The notes: a model not told the origin generated them from the letters alone. Numbered from the stretch's first letter, positions 43,615 through 51,926 are shown. The stretch is 64,000 nt of DNA from CBDCGS01 sp965216915 (GCA_965216915.1 CBDCGS010000007.1:1-64000); one strand, 5' to 3'. Numbers and translations: made by a program.

Positions 43615-44016
43615 ATGATGAAGGACCGTGTGACATTGGACATCCTGCCCGGGACGCTGGCCGAGATCGCCCGGGAGACGTCGGTGCCGGTCGCGCTTGC
43701 GATCGCCCGCCGATTTGGCGGCACAGACCTCTACGTGCCATTGAACCCGACCGAGCATGATCCTCTCGCCCGCTGTGTCGGCATCGATGCCGCGAACCGC
43801 ATCGCCCGTCTCTATGGCGGCGGGCGTGTCGAAATACCCCTCGGCAACACGGCACGACGGGCGGAGCGCAACCGCGCGATCCGTCGAATGGCCGCGGAGG
43901 GGCGCAGCGTGAGCGAGATCGCGCGCCGCTTCGGCATGACCACGCGCAGCATTCGCCGCATCAAGAACGCACGCCGCGACAAGCATGGCCGGCGCGCACC
44001 GCCGCGGCTCCGCTAA
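43615..44016 (+). CDS. Mor/HTH-type DNA-binding protein
   Basis: This 133-residue protein starts at ATG 43615 (second ATG 43618), with GGAGG at 43596-43600. It resembles the phage Mu Mor/C activator family. The dimerisation part is LAEIARETSVPVALAIARRF, then the TDLYVPLNPTEHDPLARCVG to ARLYGGGRVEIPLG element, followed by a helix-turn-helix RRMAAEGRSVSEIARRFGMT with TRSIRRIKN as recognition helix. The C-terminal tail is Arg/Lys-rich. No phage genes are near. An in-frame extension to 43360 was not accepted because it is compositionally odd. The target is unknown. Confidence 0.7.
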   Translation: MMKDRVTLDILPGTLAEIARETSVPVALAIARRFGGTDLYVPLNPTEHDPLARCVGIDAANRIARLYGGGRVEIPLGNTARRAERNRAIRRMAAEGRSVSEIARRFGMTTRSIRRIKNARRDKHGRRAPPRLR

Positions 44017-44056
44017 GCACGACCTTGCCCCCGCGCTGGCCCATCCTGCGGTTCGC

Positions 44057-44079
44057 CGGCGCGGGGGCGCCGCCGTTTT
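44057..44079 (+). terminator. Intrinsic terminator-like hairpin
   Basis: A 6-bp perfect stem CGGCGC with loop GGGG and GCGCCG (44057-44072) is followed by CCGTTTT. It lies 40 nt after the stop of the Mor-like gene and before rmlA, and looks like a short intrinsic terminator for the former. Confidence 0.5.
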
Positions 44080-44155
44080 CATCCTTGATTAACCCGGTCT
44101 CCTCACCCTGACCTCGCGGCGGGCATGTCGCGATTGCGGTTTTGGGGGAGGCGCT

Positions 44156-45064
44156 ATGACGACGAGACGCGGCATCCTTTTGGCGGGCGGCCATGGCACG
44201 CGCCTCGCGCCCCTCACGCGCGGCACGTCCAAGCAGCTGCTGCCGCTGTTCGACAAGCCGATGATCTACTACCCCCTGACGACACTGATGCGTGCCGGGG
44301 TCAGGGAGATTTTGGTGGTGACCGCGGCCGACGCGCTGCCGCGATACCAGGCCCTTCTCGGCGATGGCTCGGCGTTTGGCATCGAACTTCGCTATGGCCT
44401 GCAAGCGGCGCCTCGGGGCATCGCCGAAGCGTTGCTGATCGGCGCGTCCTTCATTGGTGGCATGCCGTGCGTCCTGGCCCTGGGCGACAACCTGTTTCAC
44501 GGCCAAAATCTCGACGCGATCATTCGACGCGCGAGCGAGCGCCGCCGCGGTGCGACGATCATCGCGTGTTCCGTCGCCGAGCCGACGAACTATGGCGTCG
44601 TCACATTGGGGGACGACGGAGAGCCGCGCGAGATTGTCGAAAAACCCGTCGCACCGACGTCTGACCTCGCGGTCACCGGGCTCTATTTCTATGATGACTC
44701 AGTCGTCGAGATCGCCCGTGCGCTGCGACCGTCGGCGCGCGGTGAGCTCGAAATCACCGACGTCAACCGCGCCTATCTCGCGCGCAATCGCCTCACGGTC
44801 GAGGTGCTCGATCGCGGTACGACATGGCTCGACGCCGGCACGCCGGAGGCGCTCTTGGCGGCCGCGAATTTCGTGGCGACCACCGAGCGCCTCAAGGGGC
44901 TCAAGATCGGCTGCCCGGAGGCGGTGGCGTGGGAGCAAGGCTGGATCGACGGGTCTGCGCTCGCGCGTCAGGCGGCGTTGCATGTGGGCACGGCCTATGG
45001 CGAGTATCTCTCCCGCATGTTGACGGATGGAGACCTGGTCGAACGCACCGCGGTGAGGGCGTGA
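44156..45064 (+). CDS. rmlA: Glucose-1-phosphate thymidylyltransferase
   Basis: This 302-residue nucleotidyltransferase makes dTDP-glucose for deoxysugar synthesis. It has the signature GILLAGGHGTRLAPLTRGTS then KQLLPLFDKPMIYYPLTTLM, the GDNLFHGQNLD active-site aspartate, and AVTGLYFYDDSVVEIARALR with EITDVNRAYLARN. GGGGGAGG is well spaced before ATG 44156. No rmlB, C or D is adjacent, so the rest of a rhamnose-type route is elsewhere or absent. Nucleotide-sugar genes follow after a convergent pair. Confidence 0.93.
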   Translation: MTTRRGILLAGGHGTRLAPLTRGTSKQLLPLFDKPMIYYPLTTLMRAGVREILVVTAADALPRYQALLGDGSAFGIELRYGLQAAPRGIAEALLIGASFIGGMPCVLALGDNLFHGQNLDAIIRRASERRRGATIIACSVAEPTNYGVVTLGDDGEPREIVEKPVAPTSDLAVTGLYFYDDSVVEIARALRPSARGELEITDVNRAYLARNRLTVEVLDRGTTWLDAGTPEALLAAANFVATTERLKGLKIGCPEAVAWEQGWIDGSALARQAALHVGTAYGEYLSRMLTDGDLVERTAVRA

Positions 45065-45069
45065 GCCGG

Positions 45070-45291
45070 TCAGTCTTGGCTTGCCGCGAAGAACCCAGCA
45101 GCCAACGTTGCGAGGATCGCGACGCCGGCGGCGATGATATCGGAATCGAAGATGCCGCTTTCCGAGCGGGCCGCGCGGTCCGATGGCTCCGGCCCATGGG
45201 CGCAACCACCCACCTGGGCGCCGATCAACGCGGCAGCGACCAGGCCCACACACAAACGATAGCGAACACGCACAGAAGTTTGCCCCGACAC
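45070..45291 (-). CDS. Small predicted lipoprotein
   Basis: This 73-residue frame from GTG 45291 has a basic N-terminus (SVRVRYRL) and a hydrophobic segment CVGLVAAALIGAQ. It ends in VGGC, a lipobox-like sequence with Cys near residue 30. A Pro/Ser/acidic stretch and a second hydrophobic segment FDSDIIAAGVAILATLAAGF follow. It sits between convergent rmlA and the UDP-glucuronate epimerase gene and shares the latter's direction. It is too short for family recognition; the start could also be the in-frame GTG at 45276. Confidence 0.5.
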   Translation of the reverse strand: MSGQTSVRVRYRLCVGLVAAALIGAQVGGCAHGPEPSDRAARSESGIFDSDIIAAGVAILATLAAGFFAASQD

Positions 45292-45341
45292 CAAGTTCGG
45301 GGGCTGTGTTATCGCCAATTGCGGCGCACCGCAAGCGTCGA

Positions 45342-46325
45342 TCAGGCGCCGTGGTAGGCGCGGTACCAGGCCACGAAGCGGGGTAGCCCCTCCTCGATGG
45401 GCGTGCTCGGCTCGAAGCCGTGATCGCGTTGAATCTCCGAGATATCCGCCCAGGTCTCCTTGACGTCGCCGGGCTGCATCGGGGCGTGCTCGATGATCGC
45501 CTTCTTTCCGATCGCCTCCTCCAGGATCGCGACGTAGCGGGTGAGGTCCTCGGAGCGGCTGTTGCCGAGATTGTAGACCTTGTGTGGCACGCGCCCCTCG
45601 CCGTTGGCCGGCGGCTTGTCGAGCACCCTGACGACCGTGGGCGCGACGTCTCCGACATAAGTGAAGTCGCGCTTCATGTCGCCGGCGTTGAAGAGTTGGA
45701 TGGGCGTGCCGTCGAAAATCGCCTTCGTGAAGATATAGGCCGCCATATCCGGACGGCCCCAGGGACCGTAGACCGTGAAGAAGCGCAGCCCGGTCGCCGG
45801 CACACCGTATAGATGGCTGTAGACGTGCCCCATCAGCTCGTCCGCTTTCTTGGTCGCGGCGTAGAGCGAAACCGGCTCGTCGACCCGCGCATCCAAGGAG
45901 AACGGAACATCTCGGCAACCGCCATAGACGGAGCTCGAGCTCGCGTAGACGAGGTGGCGCAGATGGGGCAGCGAGCGGCACAATTCCAAGATCACCACCT
46001 GGCCCATCAGGTTGGATTCGACATAGGCGTAAGGGTTGATGAGCGAATAGCGCACGCCCGCCTGGGCGGCGAGATGGATGATCCCCGTGATCTCCTCTTG
46101 GCGGCCCTCGACCGCGCCGGCGACGGCCGCGCGGTCCGCGATATCGACGCGGGCCAGCGTGAAGCGCTCATCGGCCTCGAGTTGTGCGAGGCGCGCCTCC
46201 TTGAGGGCCACGTCGTAATAGTCGTTGACGTTGTCGAGACCGATAACCGTCTCGTCCCGCGCGAGCAGGGTGTTGACGACGTGGAAACCGATGAAGCCCG
46301 CGGCGCCGGTCACAATGGTGGTCAT
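45342..46325 (-). CDS. UDP-glucuronate 4-epimerase-like NAD-dependent epimerase
   Basis: This 327-residue extended SDR enzyme has TTIVTGAAGFIGFHVVNTLL, GLDNVNDYYDVALKEARL (the family's specific D-N-x-N-D-Y-Y-x-x-x-L-K motif), HLAAQAGVRYSLINPYAYVE, YASSSSVYGGCRDVPFS and SLYAATKKADELMGHVYSHL. These match UDP-glucuronate 4-epimerase (LpsL/Gae type), which makes UDP-galacturonate for cell-surface polymers. The C-terminal part ends in YNLGNSRSEDLTRYVAILEE. It works logically with the UDP-sugar dehydrogenase and galE nearby. Confidence 0.92.
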   Translation of the reverse strand: MTTIVTGAAGFIGFHVVNTLLARDETVIGLDNVNDYYDVALKEARLAQLEADERFTLARVDIADRAAVAGAVEGRQEEITGIIHLAAQAGVRYSLINPYAYVESNLMGQVVILELCRSLPHLRHLVYASSSSVYGGCRDVPFSLDARVDEPVSLYAATKKADELMGHVYSHLYGVPATGLRFFTVYGPWGRPDMAAYIFTKAIFDGTPIQLFNAGDMKRDFTYVGDVAPTVVRVLDKPPANGEGRVPHKVYNLGNSRSEDLTRYVAILEEAIGKKAIIEHAPMQPGDVKETWADISEIQRDHGFEPSTPIEEGLPRFVAWYRAYHGA

Positions 46326-46450
46326 GGAGACGTTCCTTGGCCTAGGAGGACGGCGTTGTCGCGATCACGGTGCGTTTTGCCGTCTGCGTATCTGATCCGG
46401 TCCACTGTTAACATTTGGTTTTGGCGCGTGGGTCGACCCCGGTCGACGGG

Positions 46451-47449
46451 TTAGTGCATGGCGGCCAAGCGGCACTCCCAATCATAGGCGGTGCGCACGA
46501 TCGTCGTGAGGTCATCGTGGCGGGGGTGCCAGTCGATCAAGGATTTCAGGCGCGCGGAGTCCGCGACGAGCGCGGGCGGGTCGCCGGGGCGACGTCCCGC
46601 CACGCGGTGCGGCACCGGGCGTCCGGTCTCCTTCTCGAGCGCGGCGATGACCTCGCGCACCGAGAATCCGCGGCCGTAACCAAGGTTGAACATCCCCGAT
46701 TCGCCCTTGTTCCGGAGGCGCTCGAGCATGGCGACATGGGCGGCGGCGAGATCCGACACGTGGATGTAGTCGCGGATGCAGGTGCCATCCGGCGTGTCGT
46801 AGTCATCGCCGTAGATCTCGAGGGTGTCGCGAAGCCCGAGCGCCGTTTGGCAGGCGACCTTGATGAGGTGGGTCGCCCGTGGCGTGCACTGACCCGTGCG
46901 CATGGCACGGTCGGCCCCGGCGACGTTGAAATAGCGGAGCGCGGCGTAGTTGAGAGCGCCGGTCGCTCCGACGTCACGCAGAAAATGCTCCGTCATCAGC
47001 TTCGATCGACCGTAGGGGCTGATCGGGCGGGTGGGCGCCTTTTCGTCGACCGGATTGGCGTCCGGAATCCCGTAGACGGCCGCAGTAGACGAGAAGACGA
47101 AATGCCGCACGCCGGCGGTGACGCTCGCGTCGATGAGGGCGAGGCTGACGCCAGTGTTGTTCTGGTAGTATTTGAGCGGATTCGCCACCGATTCATCGAC
47201 GACGGTGGAACCCGCGAAATGGATGACGGCGTCAATCTCGTGCTCGGCGAAGACACTCTCCAGCAAGGCGCGATCACCGGCATTGCCTTCGATCAGGCGG
47301 GTATCGGCGTCCAAGGCGTCGCGCCGTCCGGTCGACAGGTCGTCGATCACGACGACGTTCCATCCGCCTTCGCGCAACGCCAACACTGTGTGGCTACCGA
47401 TATAGCCGGCGCCGCCGGTGACCAGCACGCCGCTTTCAGTGGATGACAT
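46451..47449 (-). CDS. galE: UDP-glucose 4-epimerase
   Basis: This enzyme of about 332 residues interconverts UDP-glucose and UDP-galactose. It has VLVTGGAGYIGSHTVLALRE, VVIDDLSTGRRDALDADTRL, HFAGSTVVDESVANPLKYYQ, FSSTAAVYGIPDANPVDEK, and SPYGRSKLMTEHFLRDVG. Later it has LRYFNVAGAD and GTCIRDYIHVSDLAAAHVAM, the GalE signature set. ATG 47449 was chosen over an in-frame ATG at 47461. It is divergent from the next dehydrogenase gene, with 220 nt in between holding probable promoters. Confidence 0.94.
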   Translation of the reverse strand: MSSTESGVLVTGGAGYIGSHTVLALREGGWNVVVIDDLSTGRRDALDADTRLIEGNAGDRALLESVFAEHEIDAVIHFAGSTVVDESVANPLKYYQNNTGVSLALIDASVTAGVRHFVFSSTAAVYGIPDANPVDEKAPTRPISPYGRSKLMTEHFLRDVGATGALNYAALRYFNVAGADRAMRTGQCTPRATHLIKVACQTALGLRDTLEIYGDDYDTPDGTCIRDYIHVSDLAAAHVAMLERLRNKGESGMFNLGYGRGFSVREVIAALEKETGRPVPHRVAGRRPGDPPALVADSARLKSLIDWHPRHDDLTTIVRTAYDWECRLAAMH

Positions 47450-47673
47450 GGCTTTTCGCAACCAAACTGCTAGGTGGGTGTCGTAGACTCTTGCTCGTGC
47501 GTGGTTTACCCGGCGTTAAAGCGCTTGTGGTCAGGTCGCGCCTGGACACTATGGTGTCATCGGATGTTGGTTTGACAAAGGCTCGCGTTTAGGCGACGGA
47601 GCCTTTGCGGACTGCGCCGCGACGCCCGTTCCACCCTCTGGCGTCATGCTCCCATTGAACGAGACAGCCTATC

Positions 47674-48933
47674 ATGCGCATTGCGGTCATCGGTCTTGGC
47701 TATGTCGGGCTTCCGCTCGCGGTTTCACTCAGCCATCACTACGACACGGTCGGCTACGATATCAGCCGGCCCCGGGTTGATGAGCTTCTGGCGGGCGAGG
47801 ATCGCACCGACGAGGTCTCGCGCGACCGACTCGACGAAGCGCCGCTGCGCCTCACGGCAGATGCGACCGATATCAAGGGCGCGGATGTCTTCATCGTGAC
47901 GGTTCCGACGCCGGTCGATGACGAAAAGCGCCCCGATCTCGGCGCGGTCGTGTCGGCCTCGCGCACGGTCGGCGCGCAGCTCGCGCCGGGTGCGGTCGTC
48001 GTCTACGAGAGCACGGTTTGGCCCGGCGTGACCGAGGAGGTTTGCGGTCCCGAGCTGGAGCAAGCCTCGGGCCTGACGCGGGGCAAGGATTTTTTCCTGG
48101 GCTACTCGCCCGAGCGGATGAACCCCGGTGATCGCGAGCACACGGTGGAGCGCATCACCAAGGTCGTCGCAGCGGAGACGCCCGAGATCGCCGAGCGCCT
48201 CGCCGCCCTCTATGGGGTCGTGAACCAGGGCAATACCTACATCGCGCGCGACATTCGCACCGCCGAGGCCGCCAAGGTGATCGAAAACGCCCAGCGCGAT
48301 ATCAACATCGCGTTTATCAACGAGATCGCCCAGATCTTCGCCAAGATGGGGATCTCCACCTATGACGTGCTGGCCGCGGCGCGCACCAAGTGGAACTTCC
48401 TGGACTTCGAGCCCGGATTGGTCGGCGGCCACTGCATCGGTGTCGATCCCTACTATTTGGCCCACCGTGCGGTCGAGATCGGGCACCATCCGGAGATTGT
48501 TCTCGCCGGGCGCCGCATCAACGATTCGATGGGCCCCTTCATCGCCGACGCCGTTGCCGCAAAGCTCGACGGCGTTGCCGGGCCGGTGCTGGTGCTCGGC
48601 CTCACCTTCAAGGAGAACGTGCCGGACCTTCGCAACACCCGCGTCGTCGACATCGTCGAAGCCCTGGTTGCGCATGGCCGCGAGGTCGAGGTCCACGATC
48701 CTTATGCGGACAGCGCGGAAGCGAAGGCGCTCTATGGCATCGAGCTCAAGCCCGGGCTGAATGGCCGCGACCGCTATGCCGCCGTCATCGGTGCCGTGTC
48801 GCACAAACCCTATTGCGCGTTCACCACCGAGACCTTTGCGTCGCTCGTGGAGCCGGGCGGACTCGTCGCCGACGTCAAGAACATGTGGCACGACGTCGCG
48901 CTCCCGGAGGGCCTGCAGCGCTGGACCCTCTAG
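47674..48933 (+). CDS. Nucleotide sugar dehydrogenase (UDP-N-acetylhexosamine/UDP-glucose type)
   Basis: This 419-residue NAD-dependent enzyme oxidises C6 of a UDP-sugar. It has IAVIGLGYVGLPLAVSLSHH, VFIVTVPTPVDDEKRPDLGA, YESTVWPGVTEEVCGPELEQ, YSPERMNPGDREHTVERITK, and VIENAQRDINIAFINEIAQI with FLDFEPGLVGGHCIGVDPYY (catalytic Cys). The PERMNPGD motif and spacing favour the WbpA/TviB group acting on UDP-N-acetyl-galactosamine or -glucosamine rather than Ugd. It supplies uronic acid precursors for a surface polysaccharide. Convergent with the HerA-type gene. Confidence 0.92.
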   Translation: MRIAVIGLGYVGLPLAVSLSHHYDTVGYDISRPRVDELLAGEDRTDEVSRDRLDEAPLRLTADATDIKGADVFIVTVPTPVDDEKRPDLGAVVSASRTVGAQLAPGAVVVYESTVWPGVTEEVCGPELEQASGLTRGKDFFLGYSPERMNPGDREHTVERITKVVAAETPEIAERLAALYGVVNQGNTYIARDIRTAEAAKVIENAQRDINIAFINEIAQIFAKMGISTYDVLAAARTKWNFLDFEPGLVGGHCIGVDPYYLAHRAVEIGHHPEIVLAGRRINDSMGPFIADAVAAKLDGVAGPVLVLGLTFKENVPDLRNTRVVDIVEALVAHGREVEVHDPYADSAEAKALYGIELKPGLNGRDRYAAVIGAVSHKPYCAFTTETFASLVEPGGLVADVKNMWHDVALPEGLQRWTL

Positions 48934-48980
48934 GCGCGGCCCACGGCCGCGCACCATTCAATTCGCGGCGCTGCGCCGCG
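48934..48980. terminator. Two hairpins between convergent genes
   Basis: GCGCGGCC-CAC-GGCCGCGC (48934-48952) is a perfect 8-bp stem starting directly after the dehydrogenase stop. A second near-perfect one, CGCGGC-GCTGC-GCCGCG, lies at 48964-48980. They separate it from the convergent ATPase gene. There is no strong T-run; ATTCAATTCGCGG is repeated as ATTCAATCGCGG near 48985. They probably end transcription in both directions. Confidence 0.5.
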
Positions 48981-49012
48981 TGCTATTCAATCGCGGCGTC
49001 GGGCTGCGCGGG

Positions 49013-50641
49013 CTATTCCGCGGCTGCCTGGCCTCTGGTCGCGGTGCGCAGCTGCATGCGCCACTGATCGACCGTCTGCTCCACGAGCCCGATCGGCGCA
49101 TCCTCACGCTTCCAACGGCGCGCGAATTCGGCGTTGCCGCCCTTCGGTCGGTGCGCCTCCGCGAGATCGTCGAAGCGCAGCCGCAAGGGCAGCACGACGC
49201 CTTCGCCGACGGCGATGGCCTCCTGCGTGCGAAGCGACGGCAGCGCGTTCAGCAGTCCGAGCGCGGCCTCGGGCAGCGCGCGACGCACCACCTCCTGGTC
49301 CCGCTCGTTGCTCATGCGAAGGGCGAAGAGCGTGCTGCATTGAGAGAGGATGTTGGGCGAGAGCTCCGACGGCCGTTGGCTGACAAGGCAAAGCGAGACG
49401 CCGTATTTGCGGCCTTCCATGGCCATGCGGGCGATCGCCTTGCGCGTGGGGCCGAAACCCATGCTCGGGTCGTGCGGCACGTAACGGTGCGCCTCCTCGC
49501 AAACAAGTAGAACCGGAAGGGCGCGCGCCGGGACGCTCCAAAGCGCGAAATCGAAGATCAGCCGGCACATCACGGAGACGGCGACATCGACAATCTCCGA
49601 CGGCACGCCGGAGAGGTCGAAAATCGTGATCGGCCGACCCTTCACGGGGATGCTGAGGATGCGCGAGACGATCTCGGTCAGCGAATCGCGCACGACCAGG
49701 CCCGAGAACATGAAAGCGTAGCGCCGGTCCGCGCGAAGGTTCTCGAGACGCGCTTTCAGCCTAAGATAGGGCGCCGTGCTCTCGGGGTTGTCGAGATGCC
49801 CCATTTGGTGGCTGATCTCCTTGACGAGTTCGCTCAGGCTGTAGGGAACCGGTGTGTCAACGGTGATGTAGTCGGTGGCCGGCCCTTCGCCGGCGAACTT
49901 CTTCTTGGATGCCACGATAGCTTGTTTGAGGATGCCCGCTTGGACCTCACTGTCGGTCCGCCGCCCAATCATCACCTCGACCATCTCCTCGAAGTTGAGG
50001 AGCCAGTAAGGAAGCTGAAGATTGTCGGGATTGAGCACATCGGCGATTTCGCCGAACGCTTGCGTGTACTCGTTGTGCGGATCGAGCATCACGACATGGC
50101 CGTTCTCATACTCCTCGAGGAGAGAACGGAGGATGAGCGCCGTGGCGCAGGATTTGCCCGAGCCCGTCGAGCCAACGACCGCGAAATGCTTGCCGAGCAA
50201 ATCGTCCGTGGTCAGAAAGACCGGCCGCTCGTTGGTTGGATGCACCGTACCGATCCGCACGCAGGCGCGTTCCGGGTGGGCGAAGATGCGCGCAAGCTCG
50301 TCCGGCGCGGCGGGGTAGATCTCCTGATCGAGAACGGGGTAGTCCGCCACGCCGCGCTGGAACCCCAGGCCTTCGGTGTTGCCGTTGACGATGGGGATCT
50401 CGCCGATCAGCTCGACGGAGAAACGATGCGGCGCTTTATCGCCAATCGTGCCCGTCGGGTCGGTCACCGCCATGTCACTGATCGATCCGAACACGAGCGC
50501 ATTGGGGGTGGCGACCTTGATGATCGCGCCAATGCACAGGTTGAAGCCTTCCAGCTCGTGCTCCTCGTGATGAAAGAGCCCCACGACTTTGGCGCCGTCA
50601 ACGGCGGTGACATGACCGATCGCTTTGGGTTGTGTGCCCAT
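49013..50641 (-). CDS. HerA-type hexameric ATPase (DUF87, HAS-barrel)
   Basis: This 542-residue protein starts at ATG 50641 with an N-terminal HAS-barrel-like domain (KAIGHVTAVDGAKVVGLFHH to IGAIIKVATPNALVFGSIS). It continues with the AAA/FtsK-HerA core: Walker A VVGSTGSGKSCATALILRSL, the HVVMLDPHNEYTQAFGE Walker B region, and a late arginine-rich QRPSELSPNILSQCSTLFAL. It belongs to the HerA/DUF87 group of DNA pumps. NurA or another nuclease normally encoded nearby is absent. It may act in DNA repair or segregation, but no partner identifies the process. Confidence 0.88.
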   Translation of the reverse strand: MGTQPKAIGHVTAVDGAKVVGLFHHEEHELEGFNLCIGAIIKVATPNALVFGSISDMAVTDPTGTIGDKAPHRFSVELIGEIPIVNGNTEGLGFQRGVADYPVLDQEIYPAAPDELARIFAHPERACVRIGTVHPTNERPVFLTTDDLLGKHFAVVGSTGSGKSCATALILRSLLEEYENGHVVMLDPHNEYTQAFGEIADVLNPDNLQLPYWLLNFEEMVEVMIGRRTDSEVQAGILKQAIVASKKKFAGEGPATDYITVDTPVPYSLSELVKEISHQMGHLDNPESTAPYLRLKARLENLRADRRYAFMFSGLVVRDSLTEIVSRILSIPVKGRPITIFDLSGVPSEIVDVAVSVMCRLIFDFALWSVPARALPVLLVCEEAHRYVPHDPSMGFGPTRKAIARMAMEGRKYGVSLCLVSQRPSELSPNILSQCSTLFALRMSNERDQEVVRRALPEAALGLLNALPSLRTQEAIAVGEGVVLPLRLRFDDLAEAHRPKGGNAEFARRWKREDAPIGLVEQTVDQWRMQLRTATRGQAAAE

Positions 50642-50800
50642 GATGCCTGCTCTCTGCCTGTGGCGGACGATGCGGGATTGCCGCGTCCGGCAAGGTGACA
50701 TGGAGCGGGTTTCTTCCCCGTTAACGAATAATGCGGCTTTTCCGATGTCGGGGATTGGAGCCTGGCAAAACCCGGTGCGCGGCCCATATCCTTCGGGACC

Positions 50801-50983
50801 ATGGCGAGGAAGAGCAAGAAGCGACGTCCGCGAGCCAAGCGGGTGCGGATCCGTGTGAACCCGGCGGCACGTGCTCTCGCCGATCCGCGGTTTCGGCCGC
50901 GCCGGACCCGCGCGCGGAAGGCGTATCAGCGCGCCCGGGTTCGTGCCGCGCTCCGCCGACAGCTGTCGGACGGCGACAACTAG
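50801..50983 (+). CDS. Small basic protein, ArfA-like
   Basis: This 60-residue, strongly basic protein starts at ATG 50801 (MARKSKKRRPRAKRVRIRVN). The middle stretch NPAARALADPRFRPRRTRAR then KAYQRAR resembles the ribosome-rescue factor ArfA pattern N-x3-AL-x-DP-x-FR-x-R with K-x-Y-x-R, but lacks its KGKGSY spacing in full. A perfect palindrome CCGACAGCTGTCGG occurs in the last codons. ArfA mRNAs often carry a hairpin near the end, giving stopless mRNA; here the structure is weak. It is convergent with PhyH, overlapping it by 4 nt. Tentative. Confidence 0.55.
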   Translation: MARKSKKRRPRAKRVRIRVNPAARALADPRFRPRRTRARKAYQRARVRAALRRQLSDGDN

Positions 50984-51825
50984 GCCTTACGTCGCGGACC
51001 CAGCGCCCGCGGCGGGTGCTTCGCGCCGCGATAAAGGACCGAGGCCTGAACCTCCACCTTGCGGCGCCACGCGGCCAAGGCCGCCTCGGACATCTCGGCG
51101 TCGGGCCGCGGGTCGACGTCGAAATGGCCGTGCCTGTCTTGACCGCGCACCAGCATGGCCGACTCGCGCGGCGCGTGCTGGTAGGCGTGCGCCGGCACAT
51201 ATTCGAGCAGAAAGATGATGCGGCGATCGGCGGTGCAATTGGCGCCGGAGCTGTGGCAGATCGCGTTGTTGAAGAACACCATCTCGCCTGCCGCCAGCGG
51301 GAGGGTGATCGCGCCGGCTGTCTCGAGTGGCCCGTCGATCGCCTGTTCGCGCGTCAGCAGGCTCGCTGTCCCGAAATGCTCCTTGTGGGGGAGGAGGGGG
51401 CCCGCGTGCGAGCCGGGAACCACGCGAAGCGGCCCTGCGTCGACCCCGCAGTCGGAGAGCGCGACCGCCGCGATCACCACGATCGGCTTGATGTCGCAGT
51501 AAGCGGTGTCCTGATGCCACCCGGCGAATGTCTTCGAGTTGGCTTCCTTGACGCGGAGAGAAACACCCCAGCAGAGGAGATCGGGCCCGAGCACGTCCTC
51601 GATGGGATCGAGGATGCCGGGCAGGCGCGTCATCTCGTCGATCCAGGGACAGAGCAGCGAGGCGCCCTGATCGAGCTTCGCCACATGCGCCGGCCAGCGC
51701 GCCTCGAAGCGCTCGAGCGCCCGGCGATAGACGGCGGCCTCCGCTCCACTCATGACGCGCACCGGGCTGTGATAGCCCTCGCTGCGAAACCGCTCGACCT
51801 CCGCGGATGACAAGACCTTCGGCAT
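50980..51825 (-). CDS. Phytanoyl-CoA dioxygenase (PhyH) family protein
   Basis: This 281-residue Fe(II)/2-oxoglutarate oxygenase has the iron-binding H-x-D in KTFAGWHQDTAYCDI and the distal His in FNNAICHSSGANCTADRRII, with an Arg following that would bind 2-oxoglutarate. The N-terminal part LSSAEVERFRSEGYHSPVR is the usual family start. Such enzymes hydroxylate small organic or lipid substrates; the target here is unknown. Its ATG 51825 is just downstream of the D-lactate dehydrogenase gene, on the same strand, and the IS481 scar lies between them. Confidence 0.88.
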   Translation of the reverse strand: MPKVLSSAEVERFRSEGYHSPVRVMSGAEAAVYRRALERFEARWPAHVAKLDQGASLLCPWIDEMTRLPGILDPIEDVLGPDLLCWGVSLRVKEANSKTFAGWHQDTAYCDIKPIVVIAAVALSDCGVDAGPLRVVPGSHAGPLLPHKEHFGTASLLTREQAIDGPLETAGAITLPLAAGEMVFFNNAICHSSGANCTADRRIIFLLEYVPAHAYQHAPRESAMLVRGQDRHGHFDVDPRPDAEMSEAALAAWRRKVEVQASVLYRGAKHPPRALGPRRKA

Positions 51826-51865
51826 CGGCGCTGTTGCTCTGTTAGGCCACCGCGATCGTCGCCGT

Positions 51866-51926
51866 CCCGCCGAACCGCAAAGGTTTAGGCCAAACCCTAT
51901 CCAGCATCCCGGGACGAAACACCTAG
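51866..51926 (+). pseudogene. IS481-type transposase end, second scar
   Basis: The + strand reads AEPQRFRPNPIQH, then, with one base shift, SIPGRNT and TAG. This is the C-terminal ending of IS481-type transposases. It is closely related in DNA to 43046-43108 (GTTTAGGC..CCTATCCAGCA..CGACGAAACACCT). Only about the last 20 codons remain. Its TAG overlaps the stop codon of the D-lactate dehydrogenase gene on the other strand through the palindrome CTAG. Confidence 0.55.

Noticed and set aside
47572..47600. TTGACA sequence as a promoter before the nucleotide-sugar dehydrogenase
   Set aside because: No acceptable -10 element at the right distance; evidence too weak to report as a promoter.
49013..50641. 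HerA-type ATPase as part of an antiphage system
   Set aside because: No SIR2, DUF4297, nuclease or toxin gene is next to it; neighbours are metabolic.
43046..51922. Shared ~55-bp sequence at 43.05 and 51.87 kb, first seen as a regulatory repeat
   Set aside because: Translation shows both are the C-terminal coding end of the same IS481-type transposase, so they are scars rather than regulatory repeats.
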